Below are positions 11,363 to 28,130 of a DNA stretch of 64,000 nucleotides, piece after piece. The notes beneath the pieces were generated by a model, which had not been told where the DNA came from, made no database searches, and was given only the letters and a program-made list of their open reading frames with translations. The position numbers were made by a program, and so were the translations under genes. Within the stretch, counting starts at the first letter, position 1. The number at the start of each line of letters is the position of its first letter. This DNA is from Cordia subcordata (Eukaryota; Streptophyta; Magnoliopsida; Boraginales; Cordiaceae). The DNA is taken from positions 7,732,501 to 7,796,500 of the forward strand of contig JAPTOF010000001.1 in the NCBI GenBank assembly GCA_028554755.1, read 5' to 3'.

Positions 11363-14300
11363 ATGGCTTTAATGCGCCTTCTCTCGCAGGTCAGCTATTT
11401 GGTTTTGACAACTTTTTTGTAATATATTTGGATACGTTTTGGCATCAAAATTTGATTAATTAGTATAAAATTTTTGATCTTTTTTTGCTAAAGTTGGGAT
11501 TTTTATTCTTTTCGTGGGGGTTAAGAAAGCCCTAATTGTGCTATGTTTAGGGTTTAGCTGTAAAGATTTCTTTCTTGTATGTTAATGTGGTTTTTTCTTT
11601 TTTTAGTTTTTGGGATAGTCGACACTAAATTCAGCTAAAAGATGGCATCATTATGTGATTTTGATTGCATATGTGATATAAGTCGTTAAAAATTGCATTT
11701 CTTATGAGGGGTTGGTTATTAAGCTTTTTCCTTTTTGTGTTTGCTAAGTTTGTAATATGAATTTTGAGTATATGCTGCAAACATTTGGTGGTTCAATGAA
11801 AATATTTGATTTTATGCAAGAAATAGTGAATTCTGTAGCTGTCCTAATATTCAGATTGAACCTATTAAGGTTGAGCTGGAAGATTAGTTATTGAACTGAT
11901 ATTTATTCTCTGATACTATAGGTCGAAAGGCGGCAACCACAATTGAGACAGTTGGGTGGTCTGATTGCCAGGAATTACCTCACTTCTCCGAAGGTCAGAG
12001 CAGAACAAGGTAAGAAGTGAATATTTGTAGGTGAACACATGTTACTATTTTTCGGGGTGTTATTGTTTTTCTTCAATGTTGGTTGGATGCTAATACTTCC
12101 AAAGTGATTCTCAACAAAATTTTACTTCTAGCTTGATATTTAGTTGCTTGTCTGAGAATTTCAGCTATCATGTTACATGTAATGGACCATATTGTTTTGA
12201 AATTTCAAGTATGTTCTTTTCATCTTGGTTATTTTCCGGCCGACAATTAATGATGTGTATGGTCATTCTTAACATTTTGTAGTCTCATGTAATTCCAAGC
12301 TTACATTCTGAGATGGATCTTGAAATCTTTTCATTCTTTGTTCATCGTATCCAACAGCTTCTGTGCTAGTTTCTGGGATTATAGCTTCAACAATGTTAAA
12401 CATGTTGGCTAAAATTATGTATTCTCTGAACTAAGTAAAGTAACTTCATTGTCTTTCTTCCCATGCTAGAGAAGATAATGTTTCTACTTTGATAATAAAG
12501 ATGTCTGCCATGATCGTATCCTCGATTTTCCTCAGGAAATTGTTGCAAGTAACAAAGAACTTGAGGATTATTGATACTAAACTGTATGATTAGTGGCTTT
12601 AATTGTCACATTTAATGATTGCTAACGCAGGTAGATGTAAATCATGTAATTAGTACCACGGGAGTTCCCCAGAAGAGTCAACATTTGGAGTGCCAAAAAA
12701 TCTCTTAAAAGTGGAATTGATCTACATGAAGTATCATTCCAGCTCTTTGTCTGCCAAAGTATAAGATATTTGTATTTCCCTTGATAAGAGGGTCCAGATA
12801 AGTTAGAGGGGAACGTGTTCTGTCTTTGGTCATCATGGGGCATGCGTTTTCCCATTGGTGTAACACAACATTGGGATATGTAACGATGGTTCTAGTGAGG
12901 ATTTGGAGTAGCAACTAATTACTTCATCATGTTTTGCACATTTTAGGAACTTGTACGGCCAATTTTATGCTGAAATTACTGTTATTGGCTAGCAAAACGC
13001 ATTTCAACCATAACAGTTGTGGCTGGACTTTGTAAATAGTTATCTCATACATGAATGATTTTGTTTTAATTGGATATGGTATTATACCACTCTTTCTTGT
13101 ACCCATATATTGCTATCATCTTTAGACCTGTGCTCAATTTTCCATGGTAGTTGTAGTGATATTTTCCCAAGAAACAAGTACCTCTTTTACTTTCCAAGAT
13201 ACCAGCAGAGAGGAAAAAGATAATGCGTGGACTATCTCAACGAGTTTTCCTCATTCCTTCAAAACAATTCCTTATCTTGTTAAATGGTTTGGCTAGATTA
13301 TCCTGAAAATGTGAACATAAACTAGCTACCTGCTGTGCTCTACTGTCACTGTATTATGAGTATGTATGCTTGTTAGACAGTCCTAAAATGCTAAAGAACT
13401 CGCCTTATCTTAATGTCTTTTTGAAATGATTCAAGATGATCTTCGTTCCAAAGTTTATTTATTTTTGGTTATTGAATGCCTTGTGTTGTAAAGTTCAGAA
13501 GTGAAATCAATATGGTGAAGTCTGTCAAATTTTGGCATATGTCCTTTTATGGAAGTATCTCAATGAGTCTTCCTCAGTCTTTGCAAATCAATTCTTGTAT
13601 TGTTATTTGATTTGGTTTAGAATATCCTGAAAGTGTGAAACTGCTGTGTGTTCCTGTCACTGTTTGATAGGTATGTCTGCATGTTAGACGGTCCTAAAAT
13701 GCTAAAGAACTTGCCTTATTGATGTCTCTTGCAAATGATTTAAGATGATCTTAGTTACAAAATTCTTTTATTTTTGGTTATCAATGTCTTGTGTCATGAA
13801 CTTCAGAAGCATAATCAATATGGTGAAATCTGTCATATTTTGGCTGTCTTTTATGGAAGTATGTCTATGTAATAATCACCTTGAAATTTATTGTAATTCA
13901 GAGTTTCTAATTACTGGTGTAAGAGTTGAAGCCTTCTATTGTAGTTATGATTAGACACTCTTTTAACTCTGTCCGCTGTAAAATTTTCAGATAACTCTTA
14001 TACCTTTGTATTTATGTTGAGAGAAACAATTCTTGCACATTGCTGCTCCTCACCTTCTTCCTCTTATTGTGCAGTGAATAGGCTTGCAAGTGGTCGGAGA
14101 AGGTTTCAGTCAAGTTATGTGGGTAGTCTAGCTCGAAGAGTACGCGAAACAGAAGAAGCAAGTGATGCTGCATATCTTAAGGAGTTGTACCATCGGAATG
14201 ATCCGGAGGCTGTGATAAGATTGTTTGAAAGTCAACCTTCTTTACATTCTAATCCTTCAGCAGTTGCAGAGTATGTTAAGGCCCTTGTTAAAGTTGATAG

Positions 14301-15482
14301 GTTGGATGAGAGTGAGCTGCTTAGGACCTTGCAGAGAGGTGAGTTTGTCATGGAAAGTTTCTTCTGTTTTGAACTTCTTTGCAGTGTAAATGACTTTTAT
14401 TATGGCCCAAGATACTTGTGGTTAAACTCATTTGTTGAGGGTTTTGATTTTTCCCAATGATTTCTTCTTGATTATGACTATACCACTAATACAGGGATTA
14501 GAGGTGGTGCAAGTTCACAGATGGAAGCAGAAACTTTTGGAGCTCTTGCGGCTCTAAGGAGTGTGGGAAAACCTGCAAAAGAGGGTACCCTTGGTACTGC
14601 CAGTGCACCTATACATATGGTGGCTTCTGAAGGTGGACATTTTAAAGAACAGTTATGGCGCACAGTTCGTGCTCTGGGCATGGCCTTTCTTCTGATTTCA
14701 GGTCTTGGCGCACTTATTGAAGATAGAGGAATCAGTAAAGGTAATTGTGCACTGTGATATTTTCAGGCTTTGTTACATTGCCAATAAGGTTTGTTAAAAA
14801 GTGTGTAAGCAATCCTCAACTGTTGCCGGTAACTGTTGCAGGTCTTGGTCTAAATGAGGAAGTTCAGCCTAGCATGGAATCCAATACAAAGTTTAGTGAT
14901 GTGAAGGGTGTTGATGAGGCAAAAGCTGAGCTGGAAGAAATTGTTCACTATCTTCGAGACCCCAAGGTAATCTCATCTTGGTTCTTGACATATAACGTTT
15001 TGAAAGAAACTTGTCACATATTGGTCTATATCTGTGTTCATGACCTATTAATAAACTGTTGTTGAGAAACTATCAACTACATTAAGGCATTCTGCGAAGT
15101 ACTTTTTCTTAGATGTTCATATGTGTAAAAGTATTTCTTAGAAGTTTATTATTTGATGCCTAAAAAAATATAAGTGCCAATAACTCTGGTTATTCTTAAT
15201 GTTACTGACACTAATTAGCAATTTTATTGGTTTGGATCAAACTTCTACTGCAGGGATCTTAGTGTCCTTAAGGATGTTGACAGCAAGACCTTGTGCATAG
15301 ATTTTGCTTAGTAATGAAACATTGCTCTTAACTTTCTTCGAATGGTTTATTTTTTGTTACAGCGTTTCACGCGCCTTGGTGGCAAGCTCCCAAAAGGTGT
15401 TTTACTTGTGGGCCCCCCTGGTACTGGTAAGACCATGTTGGCAAGAGCAATAGCAGGTGAGGCTGAGGTGCCATTCTTCTCT

Positions 15483-15514
<32 letters not shown>

Positions 15515-17480
15515 TGGAGTTGGAGCCCGGCGGGTCAGAGATCTCTTTGCTGCCGCAAAAAAGCGGTCGCCGTGTATAATCTTTATTGATGAAATTGATG
15601 CCATAGGAGGAAGCCGTAACCCAAAGGACCAGCAATACATGAAGATGACTCTCAATCAGTTGCTTGTTGAATTGGATGGTTTCAAGCAAAATGAGGGGAT
15701 TATTGTAATTGCTGCAACTAATTTTCCGGAATCACTGGATAAGGCACTGGTGAGACCTGGACGGTTTGACCGACACATTGTCGTTCCAAATCCTGATGTT
15801 GAAGGCCGAAGGCAGATCTTGGAATCCCACATGTCAAAGGTATAGGGTCCTTTCCTACAGCTGAGAATATACATGGCCTAGTTGTAATGTCTCAGGAAAC
15901 TTGCCCTTTTTTTCCCTCTCTTTTGCTTGATGATATAAGGAATTGTGATTTTCTGTTTTCTAATTCATATTTGAAACACATTTTATATAAGATTACATCT
16001 GTAGTATATTCTTAATTAATCCTTGAAAAGGAAAGAATATTAAAGAATAGAATTGTTGGTAATTATGTTCAAGAGGTAGAGCTGATCTTTGAAAGTTGTT
16101 AGTTCCACTGCTAGTTGCAATTGTATTCTCTTGCGTGTCTGGTAACAGAGTTCTTTTTCATTTTTCTGTAGTTTCTTCTGTGCAGCTGAAATGTCCTGAA
16201 TTAACCGCTTAATATTAGCTCCACGTAGTAGCGAGTTGGGCACTTGTATTTTCCTCTTATGCTACTGCATAATATATTGATCGGAAGATGCTACATAACA
16301 TATGTAATTCATGTTTGATGAGTCTTGGTTATCTTACATTTTCCTGTTATCATGTAATCCAGTAGATGGATTAAGGTAATACCCCACTGTTTAAGCGGTT
16401 TATTTCCTTCCTATGCCCATGGTGTGGACTCTAAGGTGGATCCTGTGATTATTACTACTTCACAGCTGTTACTTATTGTTTCATGTTACCTCTGATACTG
16501 TTTGAGAATTAGTTTCCTTCCAAGTTTACTGACCCCCATAGATATCGCAGGTTTTGAAAGCAGATGATGTTGATCTGATGATCATTGCTAGAGGAACTCC
16601 TGGGTTTTCTGGTGCCGATCTTGCAAATTTGGTCAATGTTGCAGCTCTCAGGGCTGCGATGGATGGTGCCAAAGCAGTGTCTATGGCTGATCTGGAGCAT
16701 GCTAAGGACAAAATAATGATGGGAAGTGAACGCAAGTCAGCTGTTATATCTGATGAGTCTCGAAAGCTGACGGCTTTCCATGAGGGTGGCCATGCTCTTG
16801 TTGCTATCCATACTGATGGGGCTCTTCCAGTGCACAAAGCAACTATAGTTCCCCGAGGAATGTCACTTGGTATGGTTGCTCAGTTGCCTGATAAAGATGA
16901 AACAAGTATATCTCGTAAGCAAATGCTTGCTCGGCTTGATGTTTGCATGGGTGGGCGGGTTGCTGAAGAGCTGATCTTTGGAGATAGTGAAGTGACTTCT
17001 GGGGCATCTTCGGATCTCCAGCAAGCAACAAATCTTGCCAGAGCTATGGTCACTAAATATGGAATGAGCGAAAAAGTGGGGCTTGTAGCTCACAACTACG
17101 AAGATAAAGGTAAGAGCATGAGTACCGAAACTAGGCTTCTAATTGAGAAAGAAGTAAAGGAGTTCCTGGAAAGGGCTTACAACAATGCAAAAAATATTAT
17201 CATCACCCATAATAATGAGCTCCATGCCCTAGCAAATGCCCTGCTGGAGCACGAAACACTGACAGGAAGTCAGATCAAGGCATTGCTTGCTCAGGTCAAC
17301 TCCCAGCAGACGCAACAACAGCAACAGAAAATAGTTTCCACACAGAGCACTTCACAATCCAATCCAGCTCCCCCTTCAGCACCAAATGCTGCTGCATCAG
17401 CTGCCGCTGCAGCAGCTGCTGCTGCCGCGGCTGCTACTGCCGCAGCCAAGGCAAAAGGCATTGCCCCTGTAGGATCTTAG
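11363..17480 (+). CDS. FTSH4: Mitochondrial i-AAA protease FTSH4
   Basis: Seven exons (11363-11389, 11922-12009, 14075-14338, 14495-14740, 14842-14966, 15363-15839, 16551-17480) join in frame to 718 aa, about the length of Arabidopsis FTSH4. Residues 1 to about 50 are Arg-rich and fit a mitochondrial presequence. One membrane helix lies at about 182-201. The AAA+ domain has Walker A GPPGTGKT (267-274), Walker B IIFIDEID (322-329) and the RPGRFDRH second region of homology (from 381). The M41 zinc site is HEGGH (486-490), with the distal acidic ligand in SSDLQQAT. The tail is poly-alanine. The family forms hexamers in the inner mitochondrial membrane facing the intermembrane space and degrades misfolded and unassembled proteins. 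The exon 3 acceptor was set at 14074/14075 because a strong pyrimidine tract precedes it; an acceptor at 13990 would also keep frame and add 28 residues. Intron 2 is 2.1 kb and holds a tandem duplication. Confidence 0.95.
13233..13859. repeat. Tandem duplication inside FTSH4 intron 2
   Basis: Unit A (13233-13555) and unit B (13556-13859) share TATCTCAA-GAG-TTCCTCA, TATCCTGAAA-TGTGAA, TTAGAC-GTCCTAAAATGCTAAAG, ATTTTTGGTTAT and TATGGTGAA-TCTGTCA-ATTTTGG in the same order. They are about 80-85 percent alike by eye. The duplication is purely intronic. Confidence 0.8.
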
Positions 17481-18686
17481 CATGAACGTGTTGGTGAGAC
17501 TTGTTCCTAAAATACGTTTGTCTAATTTAATGTGCATATAATTATTAGTTTGCATGGGAAAACATGTTTTCATTTGACAAACAGACTGTAGTTCAGTTGT
17601 TGGCAAGAAGGCCATATTTGTACGCGAAGATATGAAAGGAAGTTTTGGAGAGTTGTCCTTAGCCAACACATTAATTGTAGCCTTTACAGCAAAGTCCACC
17701 AGACGATTTTTATTTGTACTATTATCAGGCATTCGCCAGAACCATTGATCAAAGAAGATAGTCTCTTTTGCGTTATGTGGTTACCGATTCTGCATGAATG
17801 CTTTTGCCAAGAACCATGCTGTCTGGTGCTGCTCGGGTTTGAGGGTGTTTGGCTTTGCTTATAGCAAGTGAAAGTGGCTGAGGTGTGTGTTCTGTTTAGG
17901 AGTCTTACCAGATTCTGTATTCAAATTTACTAGAGTATTTCTTGTTGAGGTAATTTAGACTAAACTTTTTCAAAATATTTTCTAATGTTTATATGAAATT
18001 GTGTTAGAGTTTACGCAGAAGAGTGTAATATTTTGTTGCATGGATCCATAATCAAGGGGATCTCTACTCTAATCAAGAAATCTCGTATAAAAGATAGAGC
18101 TCGTGCCTCTGTTCATGAAGAGGGAGGGTTATTAGCCTGAAAAGGCGCTATCCAGTCAAGGGTCAGGGAAGGAATCAGAGCATGATGAACCACTGCATTT
18201 CCTACTCAGAATTGTCGCGAAATATCAATTCCGAGTGAATGATCACAATCAAACTGTCTAGTTTTATCTCATTAAGTGAGATTGATTTTGCAAAATTTGA
18301 CAGTGTTACTCATTTCTATACTGAGAATCGTGTTCCCTATTGTTATTAATTATACGCCTAATTTAGTCTTAAATTAAAGAAAAAGAACAAAGTAATAACA
18401 AGCATCTAAACAAAACGGATGTGTACAATTACGTCCAGCACAAACATTGTAAGCAGTAAGCAGTACAAATATAGTTCGTCCAGGCTTTGATCTTTAGCTT
18501 AGCAACAACGAGAACCATTTTCATTAATTATAATCAAAATGATGCTGTATAATATGGCAACCTACAATTAGATTACAAAATTTCATAACTGAGGACACTG
18601 AATACAACAGCTGATCCCTGATACAACAAAACTAAAGGGCAGAAGAGATATCCTTTAGTGTTGGCACCTCTATATTGTCCGCTAGG
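17481..18686. other. Convergent 3' region between FTSH4 and SQD1
   Basis: This holds the 3' untranslated regions of two convergent genes and a spacer. A GC-richer patch at about 18050-18235 has no recognisable product. There is no open frame with family resemblance. Confidence 0.5.
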
Positions 18687-22190
<3,504 letters not shown>

Positions 22191-22748
22191 ATTTTTTAAT
22201 ATCAAAATTACCGTTCTCTCCTCTAATCTTTAGTGAAATGAGCACATTTATATAAATTATAAGTTATTCATAGAAATATATATTTAATATAGAATGATAT
22301 TTCAATACATGCCAAAAAAAAAAAAAGTAAACTAGCCCTTTCATATTGATTTTGTTTGGTTTGGCTTTGAGTTTTCCTAAAGAAACAAAAAAAAAAACTC
22401 AAATTCATAATAAAATTTATTAAAAAACCAACTCGATTTATTATCCATATTACAAATTTAATGTCGTAAGATTTTACAATTAAAACAAAGCACAATGTAA
22501 CCATAATTTGGTGGTTAAAGTTTGGAAATATAGTTTTGAGGTTAGGGATTCGACTCTTAAAATACATGAAATTAGAAGGACATAGTGTTTGATTTGGTTT
22601 AGTTTGTGAACCTATTTCAAACCAAATCTAGCCATTTCGTTTTGATTTGAAATTAACTAGTTAATTTTCAACCAAGTAAAATGGCCAAACTAATCTTTAG
22701 TTGGATTGGATTGATTTGGTCGATTTAATCCACCCTTGTTCACCCCTA
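22191..22748. other. SQD1 upstream DNA
   Basis: AT-rich sequence with poly-A tracts that probably includes the SQD1 promoter. No TATA box could be assigned with confidence and no other gene was seen. Confidence 0.4.
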
Positions 22749-22927
22749 CATTTGGGTTGGCTTTTAAAAAGTATTTCTCGTAAGTTCAAATTTTTGGCTT
22801 CTGAATATTAAGCTTAAAAAAATATTTTTTTGTTCTTTTTGAAAACTAATAATCCAAATATTTACTACAAAAAAAAATACAAAAAATTATTTTTTTCATT
22901 AAAAAGACCAATACAAATGGACCCTTA
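22749..22927. mobile_element. MITE, GTTTGGATTGGC family, diverged
   Basis: The left end ATTTGGGTTGGCTTTTAAAA and right end TAAAAAGACCAATACAAATGGACCC are inverted repeats. TTA follows the right end. The core contains the expected GGCTTCTGAATATTAAGCTT dyad. Confidence 0.6.
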
Positions 22928-24008
22928 ATAGACTGCCTTCGATTTCAAGGCATTTACCAAACAAATTATAATGTGAAACTCAATTTGACAAATTATATTC
23001 CAAGGGCTTATAATCTGAACACTAATTTTCTTCTCTTAGATCAGTGGCTCCCTAGCTAGCTGGTGTTCACAAGCAAGCAATTAGGCAAGCTAGCTAGAGA
23101 AGACAAACAATTAATTAAGTGCAAGTTAGCAGATAATGATACAACTTGGCTTGAGGGATTTGCAGTATATGGTCAAAAACTCACTTTGGTAACAGAAGTC
23201 AAGATTTACTACAAGTAAATCCTGCAAATTGCATGCAAAGGTAGAAGAGTAAAGTGAAGCTACATGTGAGCTATATGGCAGCTAAGAAGAAAAATTTGCG
23301 TGACAATTAGAGAAAATATTGTAAAATACTTTTACACGTAGTGAAATGCTCCTTGCTTTTCCGTGTTTTTTCGCTAAATTTGTTTGGGGATTTTCACGTA
23401 AAATTTGGTGTCTTAATTATCCCCTTCTTCTCGTTTCTTATTTTAGCTGTGTGATCTTGTTTCAATCCAATCATTCAGATGCATCACCCTAACGATCTTG
23501 TTTGCTATGTATATACATGTATGTAGGTATATTTTCGAAGCTTGGGGGAGGAGCGTGGGGGGGCCTCTGCCAATCCTCTGGTTCTACCCCTGCTGCTATA
23601 TATTAAGCATTACATCAATAAACATTCTTTTAATTTTGGTGGTAAAAGTTTTGAATACCACCTTAAAACCCAAGGTATTAGATTTATGTCTTATTATTGT
23701 AAATATAAATTTAGAATATAGAGTTTGGATTTAATGTATGGTTATTGTAAGTTTGTTGAATAATGTGTTGGAGTTTAGTGTTAAGCTTTGTTTTTAAAAT
23801 TTACTATGATTTAAATGTTTAAAATATATTTTTATTAATAGTAGGGTTTAACTGGTAATAGTAGGAGTACCAATAGGTGAGGAGATGGAGCCAAGAGTTT
23901 TCCTTGGTACTTGGTGTAAGGGCACAGGAAGGACAAGTGAATTTTTAGCAAGTGCAGAGTAAGTGTATGTGAATCTTGCCCCTACTCCGGTCCATTGCTA
24001 TCCTTAAG
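22928..24008. other. Intergenic DNA, nothing recognised
   Basis: AT-rich spacer. A GCTAGCTAG-rich palindromic patch lies near 23055-23100. No coding signal was found. Confidence 0.5.
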
Positions 24009-24960
24009 CTAACTGCATAATGTGCGAAAGGGAAATAGAATTGGTAAGTAAATTAAATAAATGGCTCCTATATGATCACATTGGAGTAGTGGTTTGCAGC
24101 TTGGAGTACAATACAATTCATGTAAAAGATATGTTAAATGAACACGCCTTTGTTGTAGTTGAAGCCACACCGACTTATATTCTACTTCAGTCAATGATTT
24201 AGTGACCATTTCTTTGCATTCTTGAGCACCAAGAGACAAAAGTTGCACCTAGGAAAATAATATAGGCAGAAATAGAAGTATAATCATCTCTATTTCGCAC
24301 CCAATCTACATCTAAATATGCTAGTAAAGAGAGTTTTTGAGGGCTATTAATACAAAGTCCCAAGTCAATATAATTGTATTTTCTAAGTACCAACTGTACC
24401 GTAATAATCTTTCTTCTGTTATCCATTGTGTTTGCTTTGGACAATTCATGAACTGTGCTAATTTATTTACTCTGTAAGCAACACCAAACTAGAATATCCA
24501 TAGGTGCGTACTTGTTTTCTTGATGGAAAGCCTGCGAATTTCTTGTAATAATTAAATCATCACCATATGCCAAAAGATAAATCACAGTCGAGCAACAATT
24601 AATATTATCAAAAATCTTTTGATTGACGAATAATATTATCTCACCACCTCCATGGAAATTCACTTCTTAAATGAGATGAATAATAGTAGAGAAATAGTTG
24701 CATAGCCATGGATGTCCCAATGGAACACATACAAACTACAAGCCCTACACCTATAACAATATTTCGTAAAAGTTTTTAGTAGGACAGTGTTTACATACGT
24801 AGAATATCTTTTTTGAAAGTTTGGAACTTTCGACACTACCTTTGATGAGTGTTCGATAGCTATTTTCTCCAAAGCAATATTGAAATTATAACTTACTTTC
24901 TTATTATCGTGATGAATAATAGATACACAAATATTATGAGATTTTTTCATGTGTCCAACC
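24009..24960 (-). pseudogene. Dead Ty1/copia retrotransposon pol fragment
   Basis: Minus-strand translations in broken frames give the copia RT active-site block (YLLAYGDDLIIT near 24560, with Gly in place of the usual Val), then LAYLDVDWVRNRDD and GATFVSWCSRMQ of the copia RNase H (about 24205-24340), then a WLQLQQRRVHLTYLLHEL-like end (24009-24200). The order RT then RNase H is that of a copia pol C-terminus. There are several stops and frameshifts and no LTR pair was seen. Confidence 0.78.
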
Positions 24961-25204
24961 CATGAAATACTATTACATATCGCATCATATCTCAGTCCAT
25001 GTCATGATTACATTAAGATCTTACATCAAAATTGATAGGATATGAGACTTATTAGGATATATACATCCAAGGTCCTGAATTCAATTCATACGTAATGCGA
25101 TAATCACATGCATGCAAGAAATTAAAGCATACATACACATAGAATTCAGACACACACATAAAAATAATGAAATTATAAAGTAACTCACATGGTTAAAATT
25201 AATT

Positions 25205-25475
25205 TTTTTTTACACAAAATGAATTTGAGACAGAATTTCCAAAGGAAAATTTTCATCCCAAAAAGTCTTGTGTTAGATTTTGAGACGGAAAATTCCATCT
25301 CTAATTGAGAAAAAAAATTTCATCTTATATTTTCAGTTAAAATTTCATCTCAAATATGTATTAACTTTTTAGAAAAGATTGTTAAAATTTTTCATCTCAA
25401 ATCTATCTTAATTTGAGAAGGAAAATTTTCGTCTCAAATCCGTTTTCGTCTCAAATTCATTAGTTTCTAATAGTG
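25205..25475. mobile_element. CACTA-like non-autonomous element
   Basis: The right end TAGTTTCTAATAGTG (ending 25475) is the complement of a CACTATTAGAAAC terminus. The interior is a run of variants of TTTGAGACGGAAAATTTTC in both orientations. The left end is eroded (ACACAAAATGAATTTGAGAC). Subterminal repeats of this sort are typical of CACTA elements. Confidence 0.6.
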
Positions 25476-26403
25476 AATTTTATTGGCGGTAGAAGAAGAC
25501 CCAATTTTATTGATGATAAGCACACTTAATAGACCAATGTGACATCATCATGCATTGCAGCTTTTGTTCATAACTAATGGATTCTGGTTATATAATATAT
25601 ATAATCGGAGCATAATTATCATCACTATCCATGACTGATGAGTGCCTCAAGGTCCATTATCACTTGTCTCTGATAAACACTCTGCACTACTTAGATATCA
25701 AGTGCTTCTCATCATTGGCTTTTTTTGGCGTGTATAATTACAACTTCATAATGGCCGGAGACAAGTACAGAATAAAAAAAGATGGTGTAATGCCAAATTA
25801 AGAAGAATTAAGATGAGGAAATGTAATAATTAATCACATATCTAACTTTGAAGTTGAGTGCTTCTCACTCAAAACCAATTAAATGGTTGTTTTTTCTTAA
25901 TCATAAATTAAATGTTTGTAGCATTATGAAGTGGAGAATTAATTCATGTGGATTCATGTACGAAGTTTCAAGAAATAAACTTCGCTTAATTTTTTATTAG
26001 GGAAATTCAACTGGATGCATATATGAAATTTAAATGTAACTTTGTCTAATATTTCATTAGGGAACATATCTACTTTATTTGTTAACTAGTTGCGCGCACA
26101 AAGTGTGGATGGTTCTAAATTTTTTTTTTTAGAAAAAGTAACTAAAAATGTTAGATTTTCACTATTCATGCTTACATTATAACTCAAATTACTTGACTAT
26201 AACAGGAATTTCACAACTATGCTAGAAATAGTACTGATACAGTAATTTATCAACAAAATAATTTAGAGAAAAGATTCACTAGTGTCTTACATAATGTAAG
26301 GTAGGATTTAGATTTTACAATTTAATTATAATAACTTTGAACCAAGTATAAAACTTTTATTATATTCAGACTGTTCGTTATACAAACTACAATAGCATAT
26401 TTA
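25476..26403. other. Intergenic DNA, nothing recognised
   Basis: AT-rich sequence without a coding signal between two transposon remnants. Confidence 0.5.
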
Positions 26404-26673
26404 TAGTGTGTATGCAATCATCTTATTTTAAGATATTTATCCTATTGAAACGAGGAGATATCTATTTAAGACATCTTATCACATGTATAAATCCTATGAA
26501 ATAGTTGGAAAAAAATAAAATAAGAATGGGTAGCTTATTTTTTATAAGATGAAAAGTAAGGTTTACTTTGAAATTTTATAACATACGTGTGATAAAATGC
26601 TTTAAATCTTATAACATATCTCCTAATTTTAATAAGACAAATATATTAAAATAAGATCATTCCAAACACACTA
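26404..26673. mobile_element. MITE, TAGTGTG family, with TTA duplication
   Basis: The left terminus TAGTGTGTATGCAATCATC and right terminus GATCATTCCAAACACACTA are inverted copies. TTA lies directly outside both ends (26401-26403 and 26674-26676), the target duplication of PIF/Harbinger elements. The interior has repeated AAGATATCTTAT-type dyads. A second copy lies at 50765. Confidence 0.8.
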
Positions 26674-28130
26674 TTAGTATAACCAAATTTTATTTTTGTT
26701 TTGCTTTTAGCTTGTTTTTATACAAAATGACACGTTTTACTATATATCAACGTGTAGCATATGTCTAAAATTATCTGAAGAAAGGTAATAATTCCACGTA
26801 AAAACGATATATATAGAGACTTCAAGGAGCGTGGCTTTTGCCCTAGGAGGCGAATATAACGTGCCTGGAGTATGGTGTAATCATTTTGTTACTGAAAATA
26901 CTTAAGAATGTGACACGTTCAGATTATATAGAGAATATTTGGAAAGATGTTCATATCAATATTAATTGAATTCTTTATTCTTTGTGAATCAATAAAATAT
27001 TTTGCATAATTTATAAGAAAATTAATAAAATAATTATAAAATCTTAAATTCCTTCCTCAAAGTAATTGGAATATATACAACTAATCAATTTTTTTTTGTT
27101 TTAATTTTGTACAAAAAGTTCAGCTTATATACCAATTTATGCAGCATTTAGTATGCAACATTAATTTATAAGTGTATGAAATTAAAGAATCTACTATAAG
27201 CAAAAAAAAAGACAAATAAATATTATAACTTACAAAGAAATATTTCAAAATATAGTCTAGCCACATAGCTCATTATTATTTTTTTTCCATTTACTACAAG
27301 ATTTCATTTGGTAACTCTTATACAATATGTATATACCATAATATCAATGTGGAGTCTTTTTTATTATATGAGTCTGTTGCCGATAGCCCTAAGTGCTTTA
27401 AGCATATATATGTATATAACAAGATATATATCATTTAGAAAATACATAATTGAACACAAAAATACTTTTTATAATATTGTTATACGTTAAATATTATATA
27501 TAAGATGATCTACTCACTTTGTCAACTATCTATTAGGTGAATATCTTGGGGCCAGTGTTAATATTTTTGTCACTTTAACGGTATACACGTTATATATCAC
27601 CTATAGAGCAGTTATAATATTAGGGTTAGGTGTAAGTTTTTGATTTACTTGTAATTAAATTTTAATTAAGTTTTTTTTCTTTTGCCAAATACATAAAGAT
27701 ATATTTATTGACAAGCTGTCAAGAGCACACCAAATTGGATTTCTATATGTTATTGCACATGCTTGTGTTTTCCTAGGGCCGGCCGGCCTATTTTTATTTA
27801 TTAAATGGTAATAATTTTGTTAGATCAGCTTAGCAGTACCACCCGCCCTCTTACACGCTTTATAAAAATGTATGCAACACTGCTGATCATATATAATTTG
27901 CTTCTTGGTGACAATGATAATTCCTCAAGAAGTGAGACATTTTTCTTTTCTTATTTTAGAAATAAATTTTTTAATTTTAACTTTAAAGATGACTCCAACT
28001 TGAGATTTATATAAGCACTTTGAGCAAACAGCTAGTCAACTTATAGGCATGGACTGCATGCGTTGAAAGAGATAAGAACATTTTTCTCAACAAGCAAGCA
28101 GTACAATTTGGTGATCAGGGATTTGCATTA
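26674..28130 (+). promoter_or_regulatory. Upstream region and promoter of the BAHD gene
   Basis: A TATATAAG box at 28008-28015 stands 116 nt before the ATG at 28131, the right spacing for a short leader. Further upstream the DNA is AT-rich with no gene. A GGCCGGCCGGCC palindrome lies near 27778-27789. Confidence 0.5.

Noticed and set aside
12622..12914. Overlapping minus-strand frames in FTSH4 intron 2
   Set aside because: Short, unrelated to any family, and inside an intron of a well-supported gene.
18180..18320. Possible C/D-box small nucleolar RNA (ATGATGA near 18183, CTGA near 18318)
   Set aside because: The boxes are too far apart and no terminal stem pairs; chance in AT-rich DNA.
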